DNA of 64,000 bases, from assembly GCA_032251455.1 (NCBI GenBank), contig JAVVEG010000003.1, positions 154,602 to 218,601 on the forward strand, written 5' to 3'. A program made the position numbers and the translations under genes. Of this stretch, positions 17,715 through 26,271 are shown piece by piece. This DNA is from JAVVEG01 sp032251455. Lineage in GTDB: Bacteria; Pseudomonadota; Gammaproteobacteria; Pseudomonadales; Pseudohongiellaceae. The notes beneath the pieces were generated by a model. It was not told the DNA's origin. It saw nothing but the letters and a program-made list of their open reading frames with translations, and did not search any database. The first letter of the stretch is position 1, and the number at the start of each line of letters is the position of its first letter.

Positions 17715-18233
17715 TCAACCTCCTCGGAGCACGATCGCGTGCGCACGGTCAGCCCGTCATTATTTTCCTGGACAGTCTCTGGCAACAGGGTTCAGTGGAC
17801 AAATAATTCAACCCGGAAATACCACGTGTCTATGCGACGCAGTGACCAGCCATCCCTGGGTAAGTGTTGGAGTTGAAAAAAAATTATTATGTTGTTGTGG
17901 CCAACTCGAATTAAGTGGCAGCGGGCTTGCCAGTCGCAGTTCAACTACAGAGTAACACCATTGGATATCGTGTTCCACTTTCACTAAGGCACTCTCAATG
18001 TCGCATCAAACATAGCCTGGTACTCATGGTGGAAACGCAAAAACAGGCGGCGCGGCTGCACAAATCATTGCTTACAGCGGGTGCTGCAGTGCGCCTGCTC
18101 GATGGTGACAGCGCCGGTTTTTCCACCGGCTGGCGCTGTTTGCCGCTGGTGTCCCCTCGGCCTGGTTACCGGTTGCCCATGTCATCAATTCAATCAACTC
18201 TCGCTGAAGAACCTGCTGATGAAACTTATCAAA
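17715..18233. other. Gene-poor stretch with a possible gene remnant
   Basis: About 520 bases separate the exported protein gene from the small lysine-rich gene. The left part (to about 17990) holds no convincing gene. The right part holds a coding-like plus-strand segment listed separately. Near 18107-18145, ACAGCGCC and GGCGCTGT can pair in an imperfect hairpin. Confidence 0.5.
18005..18190 (+). pseudogene. Possible gene remnant, faintly Mfd-like
   Basis: A plus-strand reading frame shows codon use like real genes here and reads HSLVLMVETQKQAARLHKSL, then LTAGAAVRLLDG and a CLPLVSPRPGYRLP segment. The order (strand, amphipathic helix, short domain ending in a GYxLP-like turn) faintly recalls the UvrB-like region of transcription-repair coupling factor Mfd. 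No good start codon with a ribosome site precedes it, and the frame afterwards loses any protein-like character. It may be a decayed gene fragment or chance; I am not confident. Confidence 0.2.
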
Positions 18234-18335
18234 TCAGCTCTTGCTGGCCTGTTTTGCTTTCTTGGCGGCTTTTTTTTCCTTTGGGTTCAATAGGGGTTTT
18301 TTCTTGGTTTCCTTGACGCTCTTTTTCTCTTTCAT
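18234..18335 (-). CDS. 33-residue lysine-rich small protein
   Basis: A short minus-strand gene encodes MKEKKSVKETKKKPLL followed by NPKEKKAAKKAKQASKS. The ATG at 18335 has GAGGG about six bases upstream and the stop is TGA at 18234. About 45 percent of residues are Lys and there are no hydrophobic segments. Small Lys-rich proteins with an (N/T)PKEKRAAKKAK-like core occur in many Gammaproteobacteria; their function is unknown to me, and RNA or ribosome binding is a guess. It is divergent from groES. Confidence 0.65.
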   Translation of the reverse strand: MKEKKSVKETKKKPLLNPKEKKAAKKAKQASKS

Positions 18336-18499
18336 GTGCTGCCCTCTGTACGAAATGTACGTTCGACAATATAGCACCCATCGGGCACTCTCACAGCAAA
18401 TCAATCAGTGTTTGAGAGGGTTCGGGCAGGAAGCCCTGCAGATTGCACCCCGTCTTGGCAAAGTTTGATCAAGATTTTTAACTATTTTTAGCATTTCCC

Positions 18500-18527
18500 A
18501 TTGAAATTCCTCATCCGACCCCCATCT
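18500..18527 (+). promoter_or_regulatory. Sigma32-type heat-shock promoter of groESL
   Basis: ATTGAAA (18500-18506) and CCCCATCT (18520-18527) are separated by 13 bases. They match the sigma32 (RpoH) consensus CTTGAAA-N11-16-CCCCATNT at nearly every position. The promoter is about 100 bases before the groES ATG. No CIRCE element for HrcA was seen. Confidence 0.85.
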
Positions 18528-18555
18528 AGGGCACACACAATGTGATTAAGCCTGG

Positions 18556-18577
18556 TTGTTGCCGGCTGCGGCAACAA
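18556..18577 (+). promoter_or_regulatory. Hairpin in the groES 5' leader
   Basis: TTGTTGCCG-GCTG-CGGCAACAA is a perfect 9-bp stem with a four-base loop. It lies between the sigma32 promoter and the groES ribosome site and would be in the 5' untranslated RNA. It could stabilise the mRNA or act in attenuation; the role is not known. Confidence 0.55.
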
Positions 18578-18626
18578 TCTTATCAACAATACGTGTAGTA
18601 ACCACCCATTCAGGAGAACAGGAATA

Positions 18627-18917
18627 ATGAAGATTCGACCTTTGCAAGACCGTGTCGTAGTACGACGCAAGGAAGAAGAGACCAAAACTGCGGGAGGGAT
18701 TGTCCTGCCCGGCTCGGCAGCAGAGAAACCGGCACAGGGTGAAGTTCTGGCAGTGGGTCCCGGACGTATCCTGGACAATGGCGACAAACGCCCAGTGGAT
18801 CTGAAAGTTGGCGATATCGTGGTTTTCGGTAAATATGCCAGCAATACCGTCAAAGTGGGAGCGGAAGAGCTGCTGATCCTCAGCGAAAACGAAATTTACG
18901 GTGTGATCGAAGGCTGA
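18627..18917 (+). CDS. groES: Co-chaperonin GroES
   Basis: The 96-residue protein is the 10-kDa heptameric lid of the GroEL chaperonin. It starts MKIRPLQDRVVVRRKEEETK, with the mobile-loop segment TAGGIVLPGSA and the C-terminal YGVIEG. An AGGAG site precedes the ATG. It is transcribed from the sigma32 promoter and followed by groEL after 66 bases. Confidence 0.98.
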   Translation: MKIRPLQDRVVVRRKEEETKTAGGIVLPGSAAEKPAQGEVLAVGPGRILDNGDKRPVDLKVGDIVVFGKYASNTVKVGAEELLILSENEIYGVIEG

Positions 18918-18983
18918 TACAGGTCTTCTGAACTCTCGCATCATTCAATAACTCAATATTGTCAAGTAACAGGAAGAAACAAC

Positions 18984-20633
18984 ATGGCTAAAGACGTAAA
19001 ATTCGGTGATCCAGCGCGGCAGAAGCTGCTCAAAGGTGTCAATGTCCTGGCAGATGCAGTCAAGGTGACTCTTGGACCAAAGGGCCGCAATGTCGTTATC
19101 GATAAATCCTTCGGTGCGCCCACCATCACCAAAGATGGTGTTTCAGTGGCCAAAGAGATTGAACTGAAAGACAAATTCGAAAACATGGGCGCACAGATGG
19201 TCAAGGAGGTGGCTTCCCAGACTTCTGATGTTGCCGGTGACGGGACCACCACCGCCACTGTTCTGGCCCAGGCCATCCTCAATGAAGGGCTGAAATCGGT
19301 AGCTGCCGGTATGAACCCCATGGATCTGAAACGCGGTATCGACAAGGCGGTAAGAGCCCTGGTCGATGAGATTGGCAAATTGTCCACGCCGTGCACCACC
19401 TCCAAATCCATTGCCCAGGTAGGGACCATTTCTGCCAACTCGGACAGCCAGATTGGTGAAATCATTGCCGAGGCGATGGAGAAAGTCGGCAAGGAAGGCG
19501 TCATTACTGTAGAAGAAGGTTCAGGCTTTGACAATGAGCTGGATGTGGTTGAGGGTATGCAGTTTGATCGTGGCTATCTGTCGCCTTACTTCATCAACAA
19601 CCAGGACAATATGAGCGCCGAGCTCGAGAATCCGATGATTCTGCTGGTTGACAAGAAAATCTCCAATATCCGTGAAATGCTGCCCCTGCTGGAAGGCGTG
19701 GCCAAGTCTGGCCGCCCGCTGCTGGTGATTGCAGAGGATGTGGAAGGCGAGGCGCTGGCAACCCTGATCGTGAACAATATGCGCGGCATCGTCAAAGTGG
19801 CTGCTGCCAAGGCCCCTGGCTTTGGTGATCGCCGCAAGGCCATGCTGGAAGACATTGCCATCCTGACCGGCGGCACCGTTATTTCCGAAGAAGTTGGTCT
19901 GAGCCTGGAAGGTGCCAGCCTTGAGCATCTGGGCAGCGCCAAGAGCGTGGTCCTGTCCAAGGAAAACACAACCATTATCGATGGTTCAGGTGATTCCAAG
20001 GCGATTCAGGCCCGGGTTGGTCAGATCCGCAAGCAGATCGAAGATACCTCATCTGATTACGATAAGGAAAAACTGCAGGAACGTGTTGCCAAACTGGCTG
20101 GCGGGGTTGCCGTCATCAAGGTGGGCGCCGGTACGGAAATGGAAATGAAAGAGAAGAAGGCGCGCGTGGAAGATGCACTGCATTCCACCCGTGCTGCGGT
20201 TGAAGAAGGTATCGTCCCCGGCGGTGGTGTAGCGTTGGTTCGCGCTCTGCAGGCGGTTGAAGGGCTGAGAGGTGACAATGAAGACCAGAACACAGGTATT
20301 GCATTGTTGTTGCGTGCGGTGACGACACCCTTGCGTCAGATTGTACAGAATGCAGGTGATGAGCCATCCGTGGTGCTGGACAAGGTCAAGGCCGGCAAGG
20401 GCAATTACGGCTACAACGCCGCCACTGGCGAGTACGTCGACATGGTGGAGCAGGGTATCATCGACCCGGCCAAGGTAACCCGCAGTGCCTTGCAGGCGGC
20501 CGGTTCCGTTGCTGGCCTGATGATCACCACCGAGTGCATGATCAGCGAAGCTCCGGAAGAGAAGCCCGCAGGCGGTGGTATGCCGGATATGGGCGGCATG
20601 GGCGGTATGGGTGGCATGGGCGGCATGATGTAA
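18984..20633 (+). CDS. groEL: Chaperonin GroEL
   Basis: GroEL is the 14-subunit cytosolic chaperonin that folds proteins in an ATP-driven cage. The 549-residue length is typical. Visible hallmarks are the ATP-binding VAGDGTTTATVLAQ segment near residue 85, the apical domain, and the C-terminal Gly-Gly-Met repeat tail ending MGGMM. It forms an operon with groES and ends before a strong intrinsic terminator. Confidence 0.98.
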   Translation: MAKDVKFGDPARQKLLKGVNVLADAVKVTLGPKGRNVVIDKSFGAPTITKDGVSVAKEIELKDKFENMGAQMVKEVASQTSDVAGDGTTTATVLAQAILNEGLKSVAAGMNPMDLKRGIDKAVRALVDEIGKLSTPCTTSKSIAQVGTISANSDSQIGEIIAEAMEKVGKEGVITVEEGSGFDNELDVVEGMQFDRGYLSPYFINNQDNMSAELENPMILLVDKKISNIREMLPLLEGVAKSGRPLLVIAEDVEGEALATLIVNNMRGIVKVAAAKAPGFGDRRKAMLEDIAILTGGTVISEEVGLSLEGASLEHLGSAKSVVLSKENTTIIDGSGDSKAIQARVGQIRKQIEDTSSDYDKEKLQERVAKLAGGVAVIKVGAGTEMEMKEKKARVEDALHSTRAAVEEGIVPGGGVALVRALQAVEGLRGDNEDQNTGIALLLRAVTTPLRQIVQNAGDEPSVVLDKVKAGKGNYGYNAATGEYVDMVEQGIIDPAKVTRSALQAAGSVAGLMITTECMISEAPEEKPAGGGMPDMGGMGGMGGMGGMM

Positions 20634-20671
20634 GTCAGTCCCCGGGCATCTTTACTTGCCAGTTTGTCATC

Positions 20672-20698
20672 AAAACCCCGCTTCGGCGGGGTTTTTTT
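20672..20698 (+). terminator. Intrinsic terminator of groESL
   Basis: AAAACCCCGC-TTCG-GCGGGGTTTT followed by further Ts is a textbook rho-independent terminator with a stable TTCG tetraloop, 39 bases after the groEL stop. Confidence 0.93.
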
Positions 20699-20767
20699 AT
20701 GGATTTATGCTATGTGTATAGTAAGATCAGTTTTCCTTGTTTATACGGAGGTTGATTTCCCCCACCC

Positions 20768-21781
20768 ATGAGTCTTCTCATCGCGTATGCAGTCTTTTCG
20801 ATTGTCGTGTCTTTTTTGTGTTCCATTCTGGAAGCGGCCTTGTTATCCATTACCCCCAGCTTCATTGCGCAGCAAAAGCTGCATCGCCCCTGGCTCTATG
20901 AAGGTTTGAAAGCTCTCAAGGAAAAGATCGATCAGCCGCTGGCCGCCATTCTGACTTTGAATACCGTTGCTCATACTGTGGGTGCCATTGGCGTTGGCGC
21001 ACAGGCCGCCGAGGTGTTCGGTAGTGGTTATCTGGGCATTGTTTCGGCAGTCATGACCCTGTTGATCCTGGTGCTTTCCGAAATCCTGCCCAAGACGGTT
21101 GGCGCCAAATATTGGCCGCAGATGGCCCCGGTCCTGCCTCATACCCTGAATGGCATGATTTTCCTGCTGAAACCCTTTATCTGGATGTCTGATCAGTTGA
21201 TGAAACTGTTTGGCGGGAAAGAGCCGGAACTGGATCTGCGTCAGGAGATCAAGGCATTGACCGTATTGGGAAGAGAGTTGAACAAACTGGACGATGATGA
21301 ACAGCGGGTGATATCCAATATCCTGGATCTGCATGATATCAAAGTGCGTGACATCATGACTCCGCGGGCAGTATGTGAAGTCACCAGGCCAGAAGAAAGC
21401 ATTGAGGAGTTTGCTGAACGAGTGCGTAAGGGGCAGTTCTCCCGTTATCCGGTATTAAGTGAGGATGAACAACCTCTGGGTGTGGTTTTTCGCTATGACA
21501 TGCTGGATCTGGCTGAGCAGAAAACCGTGAGTGAGTTGATGAAACCGGTTAATGTGGTTTCTGATACGATGAGTGTGGAAAACCTCATGGGTCTCTTGCT
21601 GCACGAGCGCAAGCACATAAGTCTGGTCTATGACGAATACGGCTCCTGGCTGGGCCTGGTGACCATGGAGGATGTGCTGGAAGCGATCATCGGGCAAACC
21701 ATCATGGATGAAACTGATGATATTCCGAATATGCGCCGGTTTGCGAAGCGACGTTGGGAGCATCGTCAAAAATTCATGTAG
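20768..21781 (+). CDS. CNNM/DUF21 membrane protein with CBS pair
   Basis: The 337-residue protein has an N-terminal DUF21 (CNNM) membrane domain (about residues 1-165, three or four hydrophobic segments) and a CBS pair (about 195-310, from the VRDIMTPRAVCEV motif to VTMEDVLEAIIGQ). Relatives are CorB/CorC-like and are linked to Mg2+ export or tolerance. The usual C-terminal CorC_HlyC domain is absent; the chain ends soon after the CBS pair. GGAGG lies 16 bases upstream of the ATG, rather far, so the start is not firm. Confidence 0.85.
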   Translation: MSLLIAYAVFSIVVSFLCSILEAALLSITPSFIAQQKLHRPWLYEGLKALKEKIDQPLAAILTLNTVAHTVGAIGVGAQAAEVFGSGYLGIVSAVMTLLILVLSEILPKTVGAKYWPQMAPVLPHTLNGMIFLLKPFIWMSDQLMKLFGGKEPELDLRQEIKALTVLGRELNKLDDDEQRVISNILDLHDIKVRDIMTPRAVCEVTRPEESIEEFAERVRKGQFSRYPVLSEDEQPLGVVFRYDMLDLAEQKTVSELMKPVNVVSDTMSVENLMGLLLHERKHISLVYDEYGSWLGLVTMEDVLEAIIGQTIMDETDDIPNMRRFAKRRWEHRQKFM

Positions 21782-21829
21782 CCGATGTTACTGACAGCGG
21801 AAGAGACTTGTTCAGGAGTTTTCTGGGAC

Positions 21830-23302
21830 ATGATTGAGTTTGTCAACACAATAAATGCCGTTGTCTGGAGTCCTGCTCTGGTGTTCCTTTGCCTTGCCGC
21901 CGGGCTGTATTTCTCGATTCGTACACGCTTTGTGCAACTGCGGCATCTGGGCGAGATGGTTAGATTGATCTTCCAGGGTAAAGGCGACGACTCAGGCATC
22001 TCCTCCTTTCAGGCCCTGACGATGACGCTGGCGGGACGGGTGGGTACCGGCAATATTGCCGGAGTGGCAACAGCCATTACCTTCGGTGGGCCGGGTGCCT
22101 TGTTCTGGATGTGGGTGGTGGCTTTTTTGGGCGCCAGCTCGGCTTATGTTGAATCGACACTCGGCCAGCTCTACAAGGAAAAAATAGAAGGTCAGTATCG
22201 TGGCGGTCCGGCTTTTTATATCGAAAAGGGGCTTGGCATCAAATGGTATGCCTGGCTGTTTGCAGCAACCACCATTCTTGCCTGCGGTGTCCTGTTGCCC
22301 GGAATTCAGGCCAATGCCATCAGCAGCAGCATGGATATTGCCCTGGGCGTTCCCAGGCCAGTGACAGCCGGCATTATTGCAGTCTTGCTGGCCGCTATCA
22401 TTTTTGGCGGAGTTCGTCGCATAGCAGCCTTTGCCGCCACGGTTGTTCCCTTTATGGCCCTTGCCTACATCCTGGTTGCCCTGTTCATCATTGCCATCAA
22501 TATCGATCTGGTTCCGGCGATGTTCATGTTGATCGTCAACAGTGCCTTTGGTCTTGATGCAACATTTGGTGCCATCCTCGGACAGGCGATCATGTGGGGT
22601 GTGCGCAGGGGTATCTATTCCAATGAAGCCGGACAAGGCAACGCGCCCCATGCTTCTTCGGCAGCCGCTGTCAGCCATCCATCCAAACAGGGTCTGGTTC
22701 AGGCTTTCTCGGTGTATGTGGATACCCTGTTTATTTGTTCGGCAACTGGGTTTATGTTGTTGATCACAGGTCTTTACAATGTGGAGGTGGTGGATGGCGA
22801 GCGCCTGTATACTGGCGTGGCTGGGGTCGCAGCCGGCCCGGGCTATGTCCAGACCGCCCTGGAGAATCTGATGCCGGGGTTTGGTGAGTTGTTTGTAGCC
22901 CTGGCTCTGTTTTTCTTCGCCTTTACCACCATCATCGCCTATTACTATATCGCTGAAACCAACATCACCTATATCAACCGGACAGTACAGCGGCCCTGGT
23001 TGAGTCAGTTGCTGCGCCTGGGATTGATTGGCGCCGCCGTCTATGGTGCCGTGAAAACTGCAGCCGTCGCCTGGGGGCTTGGAGACATCGGTGTCGGCTT
23101 GATGGCCTGGCTCAATATCATTGCCATCATACTGCTGCAGAAACCGGCTCTGCTTTGTCTGCGTGACTACGAGCGCCAGCAGGCAGAGGGCAAGAACCCT
23201 GACTTCAATCCCGAGATACTGGATATCAAGGGGGCTGATTACTGGGTTGAACGACGCCTCAGGCTGGAGCGCAAGTCGGTAAAAGGCAGCGATGAGGCCT
23301 GA
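21830..23302 (+). CDS. Alanine/glycine:cation symporter, AgcS family
   Basis: AgcS transporters take up alanine or glycine with Na+ or H+. The protein has about ten membrane segments and family blocks such as SFQALTMTLAGRVGTGNIAGVA, part of which forms the substrate site, and SNEAGQGNAPHASSAA. I chose the ATG at 21830 (490 residues) because AGGAG lies 11 bases before it and MIEFVNTINAVVWSP matches the usual AgcS N-terminus. An in-frame ATG at 21785 has no ribosome site. It may be cotranscribed with the CNNM gene, 48 bases upstream. Confidence 0.92.
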   Translation: MIEFVNTINAVVWSPALVFLCLAAGLYFSIRTRFVQLRHLGEMVRLIFQGKGDDSGISSFQALTMTLAGRVGTGNIAGVATAITFGGPGALFWMWVVAFLGASSAYVESTLGQLYKEKIEGQYRGGPAFYIEKGLGIKWYAWLFAATTILACGVLLPGIQANAISSSMDIALGVPRPVTAGIIAVLLAAIIFGGVRRIAAFAATVVPFMALAYILVALFIIAINIDLVPAMFMLIVNSAFGLDATFGAILGQAIMWGVRRGIYSNEAGQGNAPHASSAAAVSHPSKQGLVQAFSVYVDTLFICSATGFMLLITGLYNVEVVDGERLYTGVAGVAAGPGYVQTALENLMPGFGELFVALALFFFAFTTIIAYYYIAETNITYINRTVQRPWLSQLLRLGLIGAAVYGAVKTAAVAWGLGDIGVGLMAWLNIIAIILLQKPALLCLRDYERQQAEGKNPDFNPEILDIKGADYWVERRLRLERKSVKGSDEA

Positions 23303-23317
23303 TGGAGGGGATTTTAC

Positions 23318-23349
23318 GTCCCGGTAAGCATTGCGAGCCTGACCGGGAC
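23318..23349 (+). terminator. Hairpin after the symporter gene
   Basis: GTCCCGGT and ACCGGGAC form an 8-bp perfect stem with a 16-base loop, 15 bases after the symporter stop. There is no T-tract, so it may be a rho-dependent end or an mRNA-stabilising structure. Confidence 0.4.
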
Positions 23350-23396
23350 TCTGCTACTCTGATTCTCCAGGATCTGGCCGGAATCGGAGAATAATA

Positions 23397-24431
23397 ATGA
23401 TGCAGACCACTCCATCGTCATACCGCGCTGGCGGTATTCGGACAATGAGAAAGATGAGCATGGCATCAGCGCTGCTTGCTGCCCTGGGTACCGCCTTTTC
23501 GGTTCAGGCTCAGGAATATGTCGTGCCCAGAACCGATTTCGGTGTGCCGGATTTTCAGGGCATGTGGACCAATAACACCATCACCCCCCTGGAGCGCCCC
23601 GAGCGTTTTGCGGGCAAACCTTTTCTCACGGCAGAGGAACAGGCCGCCTGGGAGCGTGAGATTGCTGAATTTACTGCTGCCCAGGATCAACCCAGTGACC
23701 CAAACCGGCCACCACCCACCAAGGGCCAGATCGATCTCGAAGACAGTTACAATAATTTCTGGTTTGATGATGGCACTACGGTAGCCATCTATAACGGTGA
23801 GCGGAGAACCTCACTGGTGGTCGATCCGCCCGATGGCAGAATCCCTGCCTATACCGCGGCTGCTCAGGCCCGGGCTGAACTGGCTTCAGCCCAGCGCCGC
23901 GAGAGACCGTTTGATGGTCCGGAGACCCGTCCCCTGGCAGAAAGGTGCCTGTTGTCATTTGGTTCCAGTTCCGGACCTCCCATGTTACCCATCCTCTACA
24001 ACAACCACTACCAGATTGTACAGTCTCCTGGGTATGTGATGATTCTGGTCGAGATGGTTCACGATGCCCGCATCATTCGCATAGATGACTCGCTGTTGCC
24101 GGCTGAGTGGCAACCGTGGATGGGGGATTCGATTGGACGTTGGGAAGGTGACACCCTGGTGGTGGAAACAAGCAACTTCAATCCCAAGCAGCGCTTTCGC
24201 AATTCCTCTGATAATTTTGCGGTAACCGAACGCTTCACCCGGGTTGCCGAGGATACCCTGAATTACAGCGTGACCATCAATGACCCGGAGACCTTCGTGC
24301 AGCCATGGACTCTGGAAATTCCCATGCATATCACCACTGACCGGATGTATGAGTATGCCTGTCATGAGGGAAATTACGCCTTGCCGGGTGTACTGGCCGG
24401 GGCCAGGATAGAAGAGCAGGAAGGCTTGTGA
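23397..24431 (+). CDS. Exported protein of unknown function
   Basis: This 344-residue protein has a signal peptide (hydrophobic ASALLAALGTAFSVQAQ, about residues 22-38) and a mature domain starting with VPRTDFGVPDFQGMWTN. I have seen similar PDxxGxWTN...PLERP proteins in marine proteobacteria and acidobacteria, but they have no assigned function. GGAG lies eight bases upstream of the ATG; an internal ATG at 23445 could also start it and would give a more standard signal peptide. It is followed 19 bases later by an esterase gene on the same strand. Confidence 0.7.
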   Translation: MMQTTPSSYRAGGIRTMRKMSMASALLAALGTAFSVQAQEYVVPRTDFGVPDFQGMWTNNTITPLERPERFAGKPFLTAEEQAAWEREIAEFTAAQDQPSDPNRPPPTKGQIDLEDSYNNFWFDDGTTVAIYNGERRTSLVVDPPDGRIPAYTAAAQARAELASAQRRERPFDGPETRPLAERCLLSFGSSSGPPMLPILYNNHYQIVQSPGYVMILVEMVHDARIIRIDDSLLPAEWQPWMGDSIGRWEGDTLVVETSNFNPKQRFRNSSDNFAVTERFTRVAEDTLNYSVTINDPETFVQPWTLEIPMHITTDRMYEYACHEGNYALPGVLAGARIEEQEGL

Positions 24432-24450
24432 TTCAGGCCGGGGATATGTG

Positions 24451-25371
24451 ATGCTGGAAAAACATGTGGTCCGCTCACGGTCGCTGCGCTCGCGCCTGCT
24501 GGGGTTGATGTTGCGTTATCGCCTGAAGCCAAAACTTACCGCTACCGGGTTTGATCCGCTTCGCTTTCGGAACTGGCTGAACAAAAACATGAACTCCACT
24601 CCGGTAAAGGGGGTGACATGTCACCCATTCGCGCAGGAAAATCTGCGCGGCGAATGGCTTTTTCCGGCTACAGAGTCTGATTCCCGTTGTGTTCTTTACC
24701 TGCATGGCGGGGGCTACCTGTTTGGTTCCCCGCAAAGTTACCGGGGTTTCAGCAGCCGTCTGGCGCAGGCCATGCATGCCCGGATTTTTGTGCCGGATTA
24801 TCGTCTGGCCCCAGAGCATCCGTTTCCGGCCGCAGTAGAGGATGCAGAAGCTGCCTACCGTTATTTACTGGCACAGAACATCCGCCCGGAACAGATTGTG
24901 CTGGCCGGTGATTCTGCCGGTGGGGGTCTGGCTTTTGCGCTGCTGCATGTCCTGCAGCAAAAACAACTGCCCATGCCTGCCGCCCAGATAAGCCTATCTC
25001 CCTATACCGATCTGCATGCCAGCGGCGCCTCATTGACAGAAAACAGCAACAGCTGCGTGATGTTTGATGCCGACACGATTCCCCGGGCGGCAGCAATCTA
25101 TCTGGACGGTGCCAGTGCCGATAATCCGCTGGCCTCTCCACTGTACGGCAATCTGGAAGGGTTTCCGCCACAACTGATGTACGTCAGTGATAGCGAAGTG
25201 TTGCGTGATGATGGTTTGCGCATGGCAGAAAAACTGGGAGAGGCAGGTGTGGCCGTACACCTGAATATCTGGCATGGGCAGCCCCATGTCTGGCCGGTGT
25301 TTTACCCGTTGCTGCCAGAGGCGGATGTCTGCATCAGGGAGATGGCCGCATTTGCGGGCCGCTATTGGTAA
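24451..25371 (+). CDS. Alpha/beta hydrolase, hormone-sensitive lipase (HSL) family
   Basis: The 306-residue cytosolic esterase/lipase has the HSL oxyanion motif HGGG (85-88) and nucleophile motif GDSAGG (S155). The DYRLAPEHPFPAA block is also diagnostic, and the catalytic His is probably in WHGQPHVW near residue 273. The ATG at 24451 directly follows a GTG that could also start. Short-chain acyl esters are usual substrates for the family. The natural substrate is unknown. Confidence 0.9.
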   Translation: MLEKHVVRSRSLRSRLLGLMLRYRLKPKLTATGFDPLRFRNWLNKNMNSTPVKGVTCHPFAQENLRGEWLFPATESDSRCVLYLHGGGYLFGSPQSYRGFSSRLAQAMHARIFVPDYRLAPEHPFPAAVEDAEAAYRYLLAQNIRPEQIVLAGDSAGGGLAFALLHVLQQKQLPMPAAQISLSPYTDLHASGASLTENSNSCVMFDADTIPRAAAIYLDGASADNPLASPLYGNLEGFPPQLMYVSDSEVLRDDGLRMAEKLGEAGVAVHLNIWHGQPHVWPVFYPLLPEADVCIREMAAFAGRYW

Positions 25372-25404
25372 GGCAGCTGGCTGCTGGCTTTGATCTTGCC
25401 TTGA

Positions 25405-25437
25405 TGCTGAGAGCCTCCTGGCAGAAGGCTCTCATCT
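25405..25437. terminator. Hairpin between convergent esterase and sodB
   Basis: GAGAGCCT (25409-25416) and AGGCTCTC (25426-25433) pair in an 8-bp stem, with flanking GATG/CATC-like extension, midway between two converging genes. No long T-tract is seen on either side. A shared transcription end is likely from position. Confidence 0.55.
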
Positions 25438-25440
25438 GAT

Positions 25441-26034
25441 TCAGGCTTTGGCAAGATTGGCGTTGGCAAAATCCCAGTTGACCAGATTGTCCAGGAATGA
25501 GGCCAGGAAGTCTGGACGTCGGTTCTGGAAGTCCAGGTAATAGGCATGTTCCCAGACGTCACAGACCAGAATTGGGGTGGCTCCCGCGGTCAGCGGTGTT
25601 TCGGCATTGGCGGATTTGACCACCTTCAGCGTGCCAGCATCGGCAACCAGCCAGACCCAGCCACTGCCAAACTGGCCCACGCCACCGGCTATGAATTCTT
25701 TCCTGAAGTTGTCATAGCTGCCGAAGTCTGCATCGATTTTGGCGGCGATGGCTCCGGTTGGCGCGCCACCACCCTGCGGCGTCATGCTTTTCCAGAAGAA
25801 ACTGTGGTTATAGTGCTGTCCCACATTATTGAACAGGGCGCCACCGGATTTGGCGCAGGTCTTGACCAGTTCTTCCAGGGAATCGGCAGACACACCGGCT
25901 TCTGCCAGCAGTTCATTGCCTTTTACCACATAGGCATTGTGGTGTTTGCCGTGATGGAAGCTGAAAGTCTGGGCAGACATATGGGGTTCAAGTGCATCGC
26001 TTGCATAGGGAAGGTCAGGTAAAGTCAATGTCAT
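25441..26034 (-). CDS. sodB: Superoxide dismutase, Fe type
   Basis: This 197-residue cytosolic enzyme dismutates superoxide. It starts TLTLPDLPYASDALEPHMS. Metal ligands are the His in FSFHHGKHHNAYV, the His in QHYNHSFFW, and Asp and His in CDVWEHAYYLDFQNRRPDF. The residues around the active site (GGGAPTGA, FGSGWVWL) favour Fe over Mn. The ATG at 26034 has GAGGAT upstream; a longer extension to 26127 has no family similarity. The leader contains a small hairpin. Confidence 0.95.
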   Translation of the reverse strand: MTLTLPDLPYASDALEPHMSAQTFSFHHGKHHNAYVVKGNELLAEAGVSADSLEELVKTCAKSGGALFNNVGQHYNHSFFWKSMTPQGGGAPTGAIAAKIDADFGSYDNFRKEFIAGGVGQFGSGWVWLVADAGTLKVVKSANAETPLTAGATPILVCDVWEHAYYLDFQNRRPDFLASFLDNLVNWDFANANLAKA

Positions 26035-26141
26035 AATATCCTCGGAAATTTTTTGATTGTGGCGCGGCCTGCACTGCAGCTGGGCAGCGAGACAACACAC
26101 AATGGAACGATGTCGAAAGACGTTCAAGCATAAAACACATG

Positions 26142-26160
26142 CCGGCTTGTTTCAAGCCGG
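26142..26160 (-). promoter_or_regulatory. Hairpin in the sodB / coiled-coil protein intergenic region
   Basis: CCGGCTTG-TTT-CAAGCCGG is a perfect 8-bp stem. Read on the minus strand it is followed by ATGTGTTTT, somewhat terminator-like, about 110 bases before the sodB start. It could be a leader structure of sodB or chance. No Fur box was recognised here. Confidence 0.35.
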
Positions 26161-26271
26161 GCACAGGCTTGCCGGTTTTGCGGAAAGGCTGTCTTCAGCA
26201 TACAATGACGGCCTCCACAGACAAACAGGCCTTCTGTACTTGCCGTGCAAGGCTGCATTCAGGACTCTGCT

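Noticed and set aside
18540..18626. CIRCE element before groES
   Set aside because: The stem found does not match TTAGCACTC-N9-GAGTGCTAA.
26035..26271. Fur box before sodB
   Set aside because: No sequence close to the 19-bp Fur consensus was seen.
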